Positions 32,401-47,400 of a stretch of DNA of 64,000 nt are shown here, in pieces (position 1 is the first letter of the stretch; every line of letters begins with the position of its first letter). The stretch lies in assembly GCA_964019135.1 (NCBI GenBank), contig OZ025255.1, positions 43,368,811 to 43,432,810 of the forward strand, in the 5' to 3' direction. The notes below the pieces were generated by a model. It was given only the letters and a program-made list of their open reading frames with translations, made no database searches and was not told the origin of the DNA. The translations under genes and the position numbers were made by a program. This DNA is from Arenicola marina. Lineage: Eukaryota > Annelida > Polychaeta > Arenicolidae.

Positions 32401-35400
32401 AGTAGCAGGGTACGGTGTATGTTTAGGGCCATTACCTCGACCAGCAGGGGGCGGACCACGGAATATTAAAAGTTATAGTACAGCTGGGCAGTAGCAGGGT
32501 ACGGTGTATGTTTAGGGCCATTACCTCGACCAGCAGGGGGCGGACCACGGAATATTAAAAGTTATAGTACAGCTGGGCAGTAGCAGGGTACGGTGTATGT
32601 TTAGGGCCATTACCTCGACCAGCAGGGGGCGGACCACGGAATATTAAAAGTTATATTACAGCTGGGCAGTAGCAGGGTACGGTGTATATTTAGGGCCATT
32701 ACCTCGACCAGCAGGGGGCGGACCACGGAATATTAAAAGTTATAGTACAGCTGGGCAGTAGCAGGGTACGGTGTATGTTTAGGGCCATTACCTCGACCAG
32801 CAGGAGGCCGACCACGGAATATTAAAAGTTATATTACAGCTGGGCAGTAGCAGGGTACGGTGTATATTTAGGGCCATTACCTCGACCAGCAGGGGGCGGA
32901 CCACGGAATATTAAAAGTTATAGTACAGCTGGGCAGTAGCAGGGTACGGTGTATGTTTAGGGCCATTACCTCGACCAGCAGGAGGCCGACCACGGAATAT
33001 TAAAAGTTATAGTACAGCTGAGCAGTAGCAGGGTACGGTGTATGTTTAGGGCCATTACCTAGACCAGCAGGGGGCGGACCACGGAATATTAAAAGTTATA
33101 GTACAGCTGAGCAGTAGCAGGGTACGGTGTATGTTTAGGGCCATTACCTCGACCAGCAGGGGGCGGACCAGGGCATCACGGGCGCCTGTTTCAGAGCTCA
33201 TCAGCCGGTTGCCACATGTGCCATCATTACTGACAGAGATTGCCTGTAACAGAAACATTAACACACATCAATCAGCAGTCTTTAAGCACCCTGAACGTGT
33301 CTCCAGGCTGGATAACTACAGATATAACTATAAGTCAGTCTTTAAGCCCCCTCAACGTGTCTCAAGGCTAGATGACCACATATATAACTATAAGTCAGTC
33401 TTTAAGCCCCCTGAACGTGTCTCAAGGCTAGATGACCACATATATAACTATAAGTCAGTCTTTAAGCACCCAGAAAGTGTCTCCAGGCTAGATGACCACA
33501 TACATAAGTCAGTCTTTAAGCCCCCTGAACGTGTCTCCAGGCTAGATGACCACATATATAACTATAAGTCAGTCTTTAAGCACCCAGAAAGTGTCTCCAG
33601 GCTAGATGACCACATACATAAGTCAGTCTTTAAGCCCCCTGAACGTGTCTCCAGGCTAGATGACCACATATATAAGTCAGTCTTTAAGCCTCCTGAACGT
33701 GTCTCCAGGCTAGATGACCACATATATAATTATAAGTCAGTCTTTAAGCACCCAGAAAGTGTCTCCAGGCTAGATGACCACATATATAACTATAAGTCAG
33801 TCTTTAAGCACCCAGAAAGTGTCTCCAGGCTAGATGACCACATACATAAGTCAGTCTTTAAGCCCCCTGAACGTGTCTCCAGGCTAGATGACCACATATA
33901 TAACGACAAGTCAGTCTTTAAGCCCCCTGAACGTGTCTCAAGGCTAGATGACCACATATATAACTATAAGTCAGTCTTTAAGCACCCAGAAAGTGTCTCC
34001 AGGCTAGATGACCACATACATAAGTCAGTCTTTAAGCCCCCTGAACGTGTCTCCAGGCTAGATGACCACATATATAACGATAAGTCAGTCTTTAAGCCCC
34101 CTGAACGTGTCTCAAGGCTAGATGACCACATATATAACTATAAGTCAGTCTTTAAGCACCCAGAAAGTGTCTCCAGGCTAGATGACCACATACATAAGTC
34201 AGTCTTTAAGCCCGCTGAACGTGTCTCCAGGCTAGATGACCACATATATAAGTCAGTCTTTAAGCCCCCTGAACGTGTCTCCAGGCTGGTGAGCCCACCT
34301 TGACGGTGACGTTGACTTCCCCCAGCGCCGTGGGGACCAGGTTGTAGCGGTGGGTGACCGACTCCTTGCCGCATACACAGACCGTCTCCCGCCGATCCTG
34401 CCTGTTAGCCAGGGAGTAGAGGGTGCTGGAGGCCAGGGACAGCTTGATCTGGGGAGAACACGGGGGTTATAATAGTTATAGGGGTGAAGATGGGGGCCAG
34501 AGTGTACAGGGTGCTGGAGGCCAGGGACAGCTTGATCTGGGGAGAACACGGGGGTTATAATAGTTATAGGGGTGAAGATGGGGGCCAGAGTGTACAGGGT
34601 GCTGGAGGCCAGGGACAGCTTGATCTGGGGAGAACACGGGGGTTATAATAGTTATAGGGGGTGAAGGTGGAGGTCAGGGAGTACCGGGTGCTGGAGGCCA
34701 GGGACAGCTTGATCTGGGGAGAACACGGGGGTTATAATAATTATAGGGGGTGAAGGTGGAGGTCAGGGAGTACCGGGTGCTGGAGGCCAGGGACAGCTTG
34801 ATCTGGGGAAAACACGGGGGTTATAATAGTTATAGGGGTGAAGATGGGGGCCAGAGTGTACAGGGTGCTGGAGGCCAGGGACAGATTAATCTGGGAAAAA
34901 CACGGGGGTTATAATAGTTATAGGGGGTGAAGGTGGAGGTCAGGGAGTACCGGGTGCTGTAGGCCAGAGACAGCTTGATCTGGGGAAAACACGGGGGTTA
35001 TAATAGTTATGGAGGGTGAGGATGGGGGCCAGGGAGTACAGGGTGCTGAAGGCCATGAAAGGCTTGATCTGGGGAAAACATGGGGGTTATAATAGTTATA
35101 GAGGGTGAGGATGGGGGCCAGGGAGTACAGGGTGCTGGAGGCCGGGGACAGCTTGATCTGGGGAGAACATGGGGGTTAATAATAGTTATAGGGGGTGAGG
35201 ATGGGGTAGGTGGGATCTGGTGGGATGATCCGTAGCAGACAATAAGAAATAATATAAGAAACTAAATTTTGCATGATATAGGGTGGTAATTGCAACACTA
35301 TACATAACTGCGGGAACATTAAACGTTTAATGCAGCGGCAAATAATTATAGAGCTTAAGATGGTGATTGCTGCAGTACATGGAGGGGAGCGGGGGGGGGG

Positions 35401-38400
35401 GAGGGGGAGGGGGTACCGCGAAAAACAACAACGATTGCTAAATGGAATGTGAATGCCTGCAACGATAGCAGAAACCGCTTCCCATAGGAATAGATTAATA
35501 ATAGTGCTACATAAAGCCTATATCGCTCAAGGGGATGCCCCCCCCCCCCGCCCCCACTGGAGTAACCGTCAAGCGGCACTTACGGCGAGACACTCGTCGA
35601 GGTAGTTGAAGACGGTGACTGGCAGGGCGATGGTCTCGCCCCTGATCACGGAGTAGGGCAGGGTATAGGAGAGGAAGAAGGGTTGGAAGGCGGTGACACG
35701 TGCCGGGGCTGCCACGCCCAACCCGGTCTCGCTATTGGTGCAGAAGGCGTTGGCCACCCACTCGGTGATGGTGTGGGGAAGTGTCTCCTTCAAGTCCTGC
35801 CGCCCAGAGTCACTGCAACAACGGATGGAGGAATGGAGGGATGGAAAGAGAGTCACTGCAACAACGGATGGAGGAATGGAGGGATGGAAACAGAGTCACT
35901 GCAACAACGGATGGAGGAATGGAAGGATGGAAACAGTCACTGCAACAACGGATGGAGGAATGGAGGGATGGAAACAGTCACTGCAACAACGGATGGAGGA
36001 ATGGAGGGATGGAAACAGTCACTGCAACAACGGATGGAGGAATGGAGGGATGGAAACAGTCACTGCAAAAACGGATGGAGGAATGGAGGGATGGAAACAG
36101 TCACTGCAAAAACGGATGGAGGAATGGAGGGATGGAAACAGTCATTGCAACAACGGATGGAGGAATGGAGGGATGGAAACAGTCATTGCAACAACGGAGG
36201 GAGGAATGGAGGGATGGAAACAGAGTCACTGCAACAACGGATGGAGGAATGGAGGGATGGAAACAGTCATTGCAACAACGGATGGAGGAATGGAGGGATG
36301 GAAACAGTCATTGCAACAACGGATGGAGGAATGGAGGGATGGAAACAGTCATTGCAACAACGTATGGAGGAATAGAGGGATGGAAACAGTCATTGCAACA
36401 ACGGGTGGAAGAATGGAGGAATGGAAACAGTCACTGCAACAACGGATGGAAGAATGGAGGGATGGAAACAGTCACTGCAACAACGGATGGAGGAATAGAG
36501 GGATAAAAACAGTCATTGCAACAACGGATAGAGGAATGGAGGAATGGAAACAGTCACTGCCACAACAGGTGGAGGAATGGAGGAATGGAAACAGTCACTG
36601 CAACAACGGATGGAGGAATGGAGGGATGGAAACAGTCATTGCAACAACGGATGGAGGAATAGAGGGATGGAAACAGTCATTGCAACAACGGATGGAGGAA
36701 TGGAGGGATGGAAACAGTCACTGCAACAACGGATGGAGGAATGGAGGAATGGAAACAGTCACTGCAACAACGGATGGAGGAATGGAGGGATGGAAACAGT
36801 CATTGCAACAACGGATGGAGGAATGGAGGGATGGAAACAGTCATTGCAACAACGGATGGAGGAATGGAGGGATGGAAACAGTCATTGCAACAACGTATGG
36901 AGGAATGGAGGGATGGAAACAGTCATTGCAACAACGGATGGAGGAATGGAGGGATGGAAACAGTCATTGCAACAACGGATGGAGGAATGGAGGGATGGAA
37001 ACAGTCATTGCAACAACGGATGGAGGAATGGAGGAATGGAAACAGTCACTGCCGCAACAGGTGGAGGAATGGAGGAATGGAAACAGTCACTGCAACAACG
37101 GATGGAAGAATGGAGGGATGGAAACAGTCATTGCAACAACGGATGGAGGAATGGAAACAGTCATTGCAACAACGGATGGAGGAATGAAGGGATGGAAACA
37201 GTCACTGCAACAACGGATGGAGGAATGGAGGAATGGAAACAGTCACTGCCACAACAGCTGGAGGAATGGAGGAATGGAAACAGTCACTGCAACAACGGAT
37301 GGAAGAATGGAGGGATGGAAACAGTCATTGCAACAACGAATGGAGGAATGGAGGGATGGAAACAGTCACTGCAACAACGGATGGAGCAATGGAAACAGTC
37401 ACTGCCACAACGGATGGAGCAATGGAAACAGTCACTGCAACAACGGATGGAGGAATGGAGGGACGGAAACAGTCACTGCAACAACGGATGGAGCAATGGA
37501 AACAGTCACTGCAACAAGGGATGGAGGAATAGAGGGATGGAAACAGTCACTGCAACAAGGGATGGAGGAATAGAGGGATGGAAACAGTCACTGCAACAAC
37601 GGATGGAGGAATGGAGGGATGGAAACAGAGTCACTGCAACAACGGATGGAAGAATGGAAACAGTCACTGCCACAACAGGTGGAGGAATGGAGGAATGGAA
37701 ACAGTCACTGCAACAACGGATGGAGGAATGGAGGGATGGAAACAGTCACTGCAACAACGGGTGGAAGAATGGAGGAATGGAAACAGTCACTGCAACAACG
37801 GATGGAGGAATGGAGGGATGGAAACAGTCACTGCAACAACGGATGGAGGAATAGAGGGATAAAAACAGTCACTGCAACAACGGATGGAGGAATGGAGGGA
37901 TGGAAACAGTCACTGCAACAACGGATGGAGGAATGGAGGGATGGAAACAGTCACTGCAACAACGGATGGAAGAATGGAGGGATGGAAACAGTCACTGGAA
38001 CAACGGATGGAGGAATGGAAACAGTCACTGCAACAACGGATGGAGGAATGGAGGGATGGAAACAGTCACTGCAACAACGGATGGAGGAATGGAAGGATGG
38101 AAACAGTCACTGCAACAACGGATAGAGGAATGGAGGGATGGAAACAGTCACTGCAACAACGGATGGAGGAATAGAGGAATGGAAACAGTCACTGCAACAA
38201 CGGATGGAGGAATGGAAACAGTCACTGCAACAACGGATGGAGGAATAGAGGGATGGAAACAGTCACTGCAACAACGGATGGAGGAATAGAGGGATGGAAA
38301 CAGTCACTGCAACAACGGATGGAGGAATGGAGGGATGGAAACAGTCACTGCAACAACGGATGGAGGAATAGAGGGATGGAAACAGTCACTGCAACAACGG

Positions 38401-41400
38401 ATGGAGGAATGGAGGGATGGAAACAGTCACTGCAACAACGGATGGAGGAATGGAGGGATGGAAACAGTCACTGCAACAACGGATGGAGGAATGGAGGGAT
38501 GGAAACAGTCATTGCAACAACGGATGGAGGAATGAAGGAATGGAAACAGTCACTGCCACAACAGGTGGAGGAATGGAGGAATGGAAACAGTCACTGCAAC
38601 AACGGATGGAGGAATGGAGGGATGGAAACAGTCATTGCAACAACGGATGGAGGAATGGAGGGATGGAAACAGTCATTGCAACAACGGATGGAGGAATGGA
38701 GGGATGGAAACAGTCACTGCAACAACGGATGGAGGAATGGAGGAATGGAAACAGTCACTGCCACAACAGGTGGAGGAATGGAGGAATGGAAACAGTCACT
38801 GCAACAACGGATGGAAGAATGGAGGGATGGAAACAGTCATTGCAACACCGGATGGAGGAATGGAGGGATGGAAACAGTCATTGCAACAACGGATGGAGGA
38901 ATGGAGAGATGGAAACAGTCACTGCAACAACGGATGGAGCAATGGAAACAGTCACTGCAAAAACGGATGGAGGAATGGAGGGATGGAAACAGTCACTGCA
39001 ACAACGGGTGGAAGAATGGAGGAATGGAAACAGTCACTGCAACAACGGATGGAAGAATGGAGGGATGGAAACAGTCACTGCAACAACGGATGGAGGAATA
39101 GAGGGATAAAAACAGTCACTGCAACAACGGAGGGAGGAATGGAGGAATGGAAACAGTCACTGCAACAACGGATGGAGGAATGGAGGGATGGAAAAAGTCA
39201 CTGCAACAACGGATGGAGGAATAGAGGGATGGAAACAGTCACTGCAACAACGGATGGAGGAATGGAGGGATGGAAACAGTCACTGCAACAACGGATGGAG
39301 GAATGGAGGGATGGAAACAGTCACTGCAACAACGGATGGAGGAATGGAGGGATGGAAACAGTCATTGCAACAACGGATGGAGGAATGGAAACAGTCACTG
39401 CCACAACAGGTGGAGGAATGGAGGAATGGAAACAGTCACTGCAAAAACGGATGGAAGAATGGAGGGATGGAAACAGTCATTGCAACAACGGATGGAGGAA
39501 TGGAGGGATGGAAACAGTCATTGCAACAACGGATGGAGGAATGGAGGGATGGAAACAGTCACTGCAACAACGGATGGAGGAATGGAGGAATGGAAACGGC
39601 CACTGCCACAACAGGTGGAGGAATGGAGGAATGGAAACAGTCACTGCAACAACGGATGGAAGAATGGAGGGATGGAAACAGTCATTGCAACAACGGATGG
39701 AGGAATGGAGGGATGGAAACAGTCATTGCAACAACGGATGGAGGAATGGAGAGATGGAAACAGTCACTGCAACAACGGATGGAGCAATGGAAACAGTCAC
39801 TGCAACAACGGATGGAGCAATGGAAACCGTCACTGCAACAACGGATGGAGGAATGGAGAGATGGAAACAGTCACTGCAACAACGGATGGAGGAATGGAGG
39901 GATGGAAACAGTCACTGCAACAACGGATGGAGGAATGGAGGGACGGAAACAGTCACTGCAACAACGGATGGAGGAATGGAAGGATGGAAACAGTCACTGC
40001 AACAACGGATGGAGGAATGGAGGGATGGAAACAGTCACTGCAACAACGGATGGAGGAATGGTGGGATGGAAACAGTCACTGCAACAACGGATGGAAGAAT
40101 GGAGGGATGGAAACAGTCACTGGAACAACGGATGGAGGAATGGAAACAGTCACTGCAACAACGGATGGAGGAATGGAGAGATGGAAACAGTCACTGCAAC
40201 AACGGATGGAGGAATGGAAGGATGGAAACAGTCACTGCAACAACGGATGGAGGAATGGAGGGATGGAAACAGTCACTGCAACAACGGATGGAGGAATGGA
40301 GGGATGGAAACAGAGTCACTGCAACAACGGATGGAGGAATGGAAGGATGGAAACAGTCACTGCAACAACGGATGGAGGAATGGAGGGATGGAAACAGTCA
40401 CTGCAACAACGGATGGAGGAATAGAGGAATGGAAACAGTCACTGCAACAACGGATGGAGGAATAGAGGGATGGAAGCAGTCACTGCAACAACGTATGGAG
40501 GAATGGAAGGATGGAAACAGTCACTGGAACAACGGATGGAGGAATGGAAACCGTCACTGCAACAACGGATGGAGGAATAGAGGGATGGAAACAGCCACTG
40601 CAACAACGGATGGAGGAATAGAGGGATGGAAACAGTCACTGCAACAACGGATGGAGGAATGGAGGGATGGAAACAGTCACTGCAACAACGGATGGAGGAA
40701 TAGAGGGATGGAAACAGTCACTGCAACAACGGATGGAGGAATGGAGGGATGGAAACAGTCACTGCAACAACGGATGGAGGAATGGAGGGATGGAAACAGT
40801 CACTGCAACAACGGATGGAGGAATAGAGGGATGGAAACAGTCACTGCAACAACGGATGGAGGAATGGAGGGATGGAAACAGTCACTGCAACAACGGATGG
40901 AGGAATGGAGGGATGGAAACAGTCATTGCAACAACGGATGGAGGAATGAAGGAATGGAAACCGTCACTGCCACAACAGGTGGAGGAATGGAGGAATGGAA
41001 ACAGTCACTGCAACAACGGATGGAAGAATGGAGGGATGGAAACAGTCATTGCAACAACGGATGGAGGAATGGAGGGATGGAAACAGTCACTGCAACAACG
41101 GATGGAGGAATGGAGGGATGGAAACAGTCACTGCCACAACAGGTGGAGGAATGGAGGAATGGAAACAGTCACTGCAACAACGGATGGAAGAATGGAGGGA
41201 TGGAAACAGTCATTGCAACAACGGATGGAGGAATGGAGGGATGGAAACAGTCATTGCAACAACGGATGGAGGAATGGAGAGATGGAAACAGTCACTGCAA
41301 CAACGGATGGAGCAATGGAAACAGTCACTGCAACAACGGATGGAGGAATGGAGAGATGGAAACAGTCACTGCAACAACGGATGGAGCAATGGAAACAGTC

Positions 41401-44400
41401 ACTGCAACAACGGATGGAGGAATGGAAACAGTCACTGCAACAACGGATGGAGGAATGGAGAGATGGAAACAGTCACTGCAACAACGGATGGAGGAATGGA
41501 GGGATGGAAACAGTCACTGCAACAACGGATGGAGGAATGGAGGGACGGAAACAGTCACTGCAACAACGGATAGAGCAATGGAAACAGTCACTGCAACAAC
41601 GGATGGAGGAATGGAGGGATGGAAACAGTCACTGCAACAACGGGTGGAAGAATGGAGGAATGGAAACAGTCACTGCAACAACGAATGGAGGAATGGAGGG
41701 ATGGAAACAGTCACTGCAACAACGGATGGAGGAATAGAGGGATAAAAACAGTCACTGCAACAACGGAGGGAGGAATGGAGGGATGGAAACAGTCACTGCA
41801 ACAACGGATGGAGGAATGGAAGGATGGAAACAGTCACTGCAACAACGGATGGAGGAATAGAGGGATGGAAACAGTCACTGCAACAACGGATGGAGGAATG
41901 GAGGGATGGAAACAGTCACTGCAACAACGGATGGAGGAATGGAGGGATGGAAACAGTCACTGCAACAACGGATGGAGGAATGGAGGGATGGAAACAGTCA
42001 TTGCAACAACGGATGGAGGAATGGAAACAGTCACTGCCACAACAGGTGGGAGAATGGAGGAATGGAAAGTCACTGCAACAACGGATGGAAGAATGGAGGG
42101 ATGGAAACAGTCATTGCAACAACGGATGGAGGAATGGAGGGATGGAAACAGTCATTGCAACAACGGATGGAGGAATGGAGGGATGGAAACAGTCACTGCA
42201 ACAACGGATGGAGGAATTGAGAAATGGAAACAGCCACTGCCACAACAGGTGGAGGAATGGAGGAATGGAAACAGTCACTGCAACAACGGATGGAAGAATG
42301 GAGGGATGGAAACAGTCATTGCAACAACGGATGGAGGAATGGAGGGATGGAAACAGTCATTGCAACAACGGATGGAGGAATGGAGAGATGGAAACAGTCA
42401 CTGCAACAACGGATGGAGCAATGGAAACAGTCACTGCAACAACGGATGGAGGAATGGAGAGATGGAAACAGTCACTGCAACAACGGATGGAGCAATGGAA
42501 ACAGTCACTGCAACAACGGATGGAGCAATGGAAACCGTCACTGCAACAACGGATGGAGGAATGGAGAGATGGAAACAGTCACTGCAACAACGGATGGAGG
42601 AATGGAGGGATGGAAACAGTCACTGCAACAACGGATGGAGGAATGGAGGGACGGAAACAGTCACTGCAACAACGGATGGAGGAATGGAAGGATGGAAACA
42701 GTCACTGCAACAACGGATGGAGGAATGGAGGGATGGAAACAGTCACTGCAACAACGGGTGGAAGAATGGAGGAATGGAAACAGTCACTGCAACAACGGAT
42801 GGAGGAATGGAGGGATGGAAACAGTCACTGCAACAACGGATGGAGGAATAGAGGGATAAAAACAGTCACTGCAACAACGGATGGAGGAATGGAGGGATGG
42901 AAACAGTCACTGCAACAACGGATGGAGGAATGGAGGGATGGAAACAGTCACTGCAACAACGGATGGAAGAATGGAGGGATGGAAACAGTCACTGGAACAA
43001 CGGAATGGAAACAGTCACTGCAACAACGGATAGAGGAATGGAGGAATGGAGGGATGGAAACAGTCACTGCAACAACGGATGGAGGAATGGAGGGATGAAA
43101 ACAGTCACTGCAACAACGGATGGAGGAATAGAGGGATGGAAACAGTCACTGCAACAACGGATGGAGGAATGGAGGGATGGAAACAGTCACTGCAACAACG
43201 GATGGAGGAATGGAGGGATGGAAACAGTCACTGCAACAACGGATGGAGGAATGGAGGGTTGGAAACAGTCACTGCAACAACGGATGGAGGAATGGAAACA
43301 GTCACTGCAACAACGGATGGAGGAATGGAGGAATGGAGGGATGGAAACAGTCACTGCAACAACGGATGGAGGAATGGAAGGATGGAAACAGTCACTGCAA
43401 CAACGGATGGAGGAATGGAGGGATGGAAACAGTCACTGCAACAACGGATGGAGGAATAGAGGGATGGAAACAGTCACTGCAACAACGGATGGAGGAATGG
43501 AGGGATGGAAACAGTCATTGCAACAACGGATGGAGGAATGGAGGGATGGAAACAGTCATTGCAACAACGGATGGAGGATGTCTTAGGCCATCTTTGTGAA
43601 CACCCCAAAGGGTGTCTGCGTCCAGAGCAAAATTCAAAATAGCTGCCGGTGGAAATCAGAGGGAGGCCCTTTAGGCCATATTTGCGCCCACGATGGGTAA
43701 AACCTCTCGCGACAACGAAATGCGTGGTGGCATGGTTCGAACCATTGATCTGCCGCTCCGCCAGCTTAGCAGCAGAGATTGGGCGCTTCTTTTGGCATCT
43801 CGCACAGCCTCATTTATAATTATTACAATAAAGAATTTTTATTCAAATAAAAAATAACAAAATAATTAAGAATAAAGTAACAAATCCGCTTAACAGTTAT
43901 CTTTTCCTTTGTAAAATTCAAATAACAAAGCTTTCTGCAAAAACAATTTTCAAAACAACATGTGACAAATTACCCACTGTAATTTAAATAATCGATTAAC
44001 TGACATATGGTATATATAGTGCATTGGTTCTAGTGCGACAAGGGTTTATCTCGACATGATATTTGTGCGGAGATAAAGCCATTTGGGACGAGAAGGAATG
44101 TCACATGCATTTTGTCGCACGAGTCCCAGTCAAATTAAACCCTGGAGCGGTGATAATCGAATGTGCCACGGCCTTACCGAATATCGAATATCGGCAAACC
44201 ATACTTACCCGATGCTAATCAGGTCCCACAACCATGTCTCCGGGAAGAACGCTCGCAATTCCACCTGTTTGCTGCCAGATGGTCCTTCGACATCTTCTAT
44301 TTCCTTACTAACTTCGCCTTGGGATGGGGCCGATGCACCTGTGGGAACGCCAGCGTCTAGGTCAACAGATCAAACTAGATTTTGTTGTTGTTAATAAAAA

Positions 44401-47400
44401 ATCTATATTTATTTACTATCGAAACAATATTACAAAATCAAAGCATCATTAGGACATAGCGATAAATGTATAGCATGTTTATATATAGCTAACAATACTT
44501 AGTACATTTGTTGTACATAATTATTTAATAATTTCTTCTTATATATAAGTGTAGATGTAGACTACACTTCAATTAAGTATGTCGAAAACTGCACAGAAGT
44601 AACTTATTAATGGTAAAACGACTGGAGTTTGTGTCTTCCTTCTTAATGGGTTATACGCTGAATCACATTGCACATTAGATTAATATATAAAAATACATGA
44701 GTAATGAGCATCATCATTATATGCACTTGACATGACATTAAGACGAAGACGGTTGGTTGGAGAGTTGGCATTTTAACTATAAAATGACATTATATCGCGT
44801 CAATGGGAATAAAAGTGCGATGGTAGAGCGGACCTATGTCGTCGGGACAATCGTTTAAGAAGGAGGACATATTTATCAGACATAAATACATGCAGGCCTA
44901 CTTGTGAGGGGCAAATGTATCCAAGCGACATTTCCAATGTAATCGCGGTACATGGAGATCGCTTTGCATATTAAATAGTCCCTTGTATGAAATTCGAGAT
45001 TCAAGATTCAAAAACATTTATTCGTCAAAAATATTTAATTGTATACATGAGTGAACATAAAAGGAAAGGTAAACACCACTTTGACGCAATAGACTAATTT
45101 TGGTTAAAGACCGCTATAATCAGGGGCCACCGGTATGACCGGACATAACGACTATAGACTATATACAAACACAGCCCATGGTACTGTGTAGCGAAGGGTA
45201 CTGTGTAGCGAATGGTACTGTGTAGCGAATGGTACTAATGGTACTGTGTAGCGAATGGTACTGTGTAGCGAAGGATAAGTGTGTAGCGAATGGTACTGTG
45301 TAGCGAATGGCACACTGTAACGAATGTTAAGTGTGCAACGAATGGTACTGCGTAGGTGGTGCTGCCTACTATGCCGCATGGAACGCTAACAAGAACGTCG
45401 TCACTACTTCACGTAACAGCGCATGCAAGTAGCCAAGACACATGCCATTTAAAAAACGAACGCGGATATGAGGCATAAAGAACGATGTCATAGGCCGAGT
45501 GACCGGAAGAAGCCACAGCACGCACGCGCAGCTTGACCTCTGTCCGGGCGTTCAACTTGAAGGTCGCGTGGAAGCAACAGGTTGGGGCGGGGGTGGGTGG
45601 GTGGGGTAGGTTACCCACCAGATTTACACGAATTTGAATTAAAAAAAGGACGACACGATCGCAACGTATCACAGCTTGGTTTCCAATGCAACATCCGACA
45701 ACGCCATACCCACCCACTCACTAGCTGGGGCGGCAGACACACAAGACGGCTCGGGGCACCGCATTCCCGTAGCAACTAGCTTGAAATGTTGCCGAGCATC
45801 GCCAAAGCACGGCGTTGTGATGAAAGTAGCGTCGGTGGTTGTTGTGGTTGGTTAACCCGGTCTCATACAATGGGGTCTCCGATACACGACCGCAAATATA
45901 CGCCAAGAGCGCAAAGGGGTGCATGGTCGGTTCTGTTATACACTGCCACACAAGGGATTCGAACCAATGACATATAAAACCCTTATAACAAAAGCACAGG
46001 AATCTTGTAGGCAGGCTACGCAAGGTACGCATTAAGCGCTATAGAAGATAAATGCAGTCAGTCTGCTGATATCATCAATATCATTGGCGGAAGCATAATC
46101 TTGATAGAGGAAGACCTGATCCCTTATTGGGAGGTGACTAATTTACCAAAAATGTTGTTGACGTGACCAAAGATATGGGAAAGAAAGACGATACTGAAGA
46201 GGAGCAGTCAACCCACAAAGCCCTGCAGTATCACAAATATCACAAATTCGTTGTGACGCCTGTCAAACATATCTTTATCGTAGAGATCGACAGACACAGG
46301 GCTGTACTGTCTGGAGGGTGCCGCCTGTCAAACAGATCTTTATAGTAGAGATCAACAGACACAGGGCTGTACAGTCTGGAGGGTGCCGCCTGTCAAACAG
46401 ATCTTTATAGTAGAGATCGACAGACACAGGGCTGTACAGTCTGGAGGGTGCCGCCTGTCAAACAGATCTTTATCGTAGATATCATGCCGTTTAGTATCAA
46501 GACGATTGAGACTTTTTTCTGATTTGTTCTCCAAGTTGTTTTCCAAGGTGACATCTGCCATTCACATTCTTGGTCGTACGCGGTAGCTGGCGTGGTCGTG
46601 CCCGATCGTCCCTACCTGGGAGGCTTGCGAGGTACATTACTGGATATCTGCAGGGACGGGTCTCCATGGTGACGTCACTTAGCACCACAAGGCGAACATC
46701 CTGTGTTAAGGTTAAGGACAACTCACTTACACAGGTACTAAATAACAACAGCATAGATGATGTCTTGGAGAGGGCGGAATGAGGACTTGGTGGATGGAGT
46801 GAGGTCTTGGTGGCTGGTGTGGGGTCTTGGTGGCTGGATTGGGATCTCGGGGGAGTGATGTGAGGTCTTGGTGGCTGGAATGGGGTCTTGATGGCTGGAG
46901 TGGGGTCTTGATGGTTGGAGTGGGGTCTCGGGGGAGTGGTGTGAGGTCTTGGTGGATGGAGTGGGGTCTTGGTGGCTGGAGTGGGGTCTTGATGGTTGGA
47001 GTGGGGTCTTGGTGGCTAGAGTGGGGTCTCGGGGGAATGGTGTGAGGTCTTGGTGGATGGAGTGGGGTCTTGGTGGCTGAAGTGGGGTCTTGGTGGATGG
47101 AGTGGGGTCTTGGTGGATGGTATGGGGTCTTGGTGCCTGAAGTGGGGTCTCGGGGGAGTGATGTGAGGTCTTGGTGGCTGGAGTGGGGTCTGGTTGGGTA
47201 GGTGGGATCTGGGTCGCTGGAGTGATATGAAGTCACTCGTAACAGGAACTCATACCAGCAATGACGACACAATCCAATATCAAGACATCAATCAATCCAG
47301 AAAGTACCAATGACGTCACACTACAATATAAAGATATCAATCATGCCAGGAAACCAAGAGCAGCAATAACGTCACAGTCCAATATCATGACGTCACTCGT

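Larger units (their letters stand above)
44339..46264 (-). other. Intron between the bait exon cluster and the constant exon
   Basis: About 1.9 kb, mostly AT-rich. Apart from the SINE fragments, the LINE-end-like piece and the 17-bp array listed separately, nothing is recognised. It sits directly downstream of all bait exons. Confidence 0.5.

Noticed and set aside
35683-43599. Long + strand frames with [14 protein letters not shown] repeats resembling a repetitive protein
   Set aside because: Product of the 41-bp array. The frame changes with unit-length variants and the opposite strand carries the acceptor-derived unit of a real exon.
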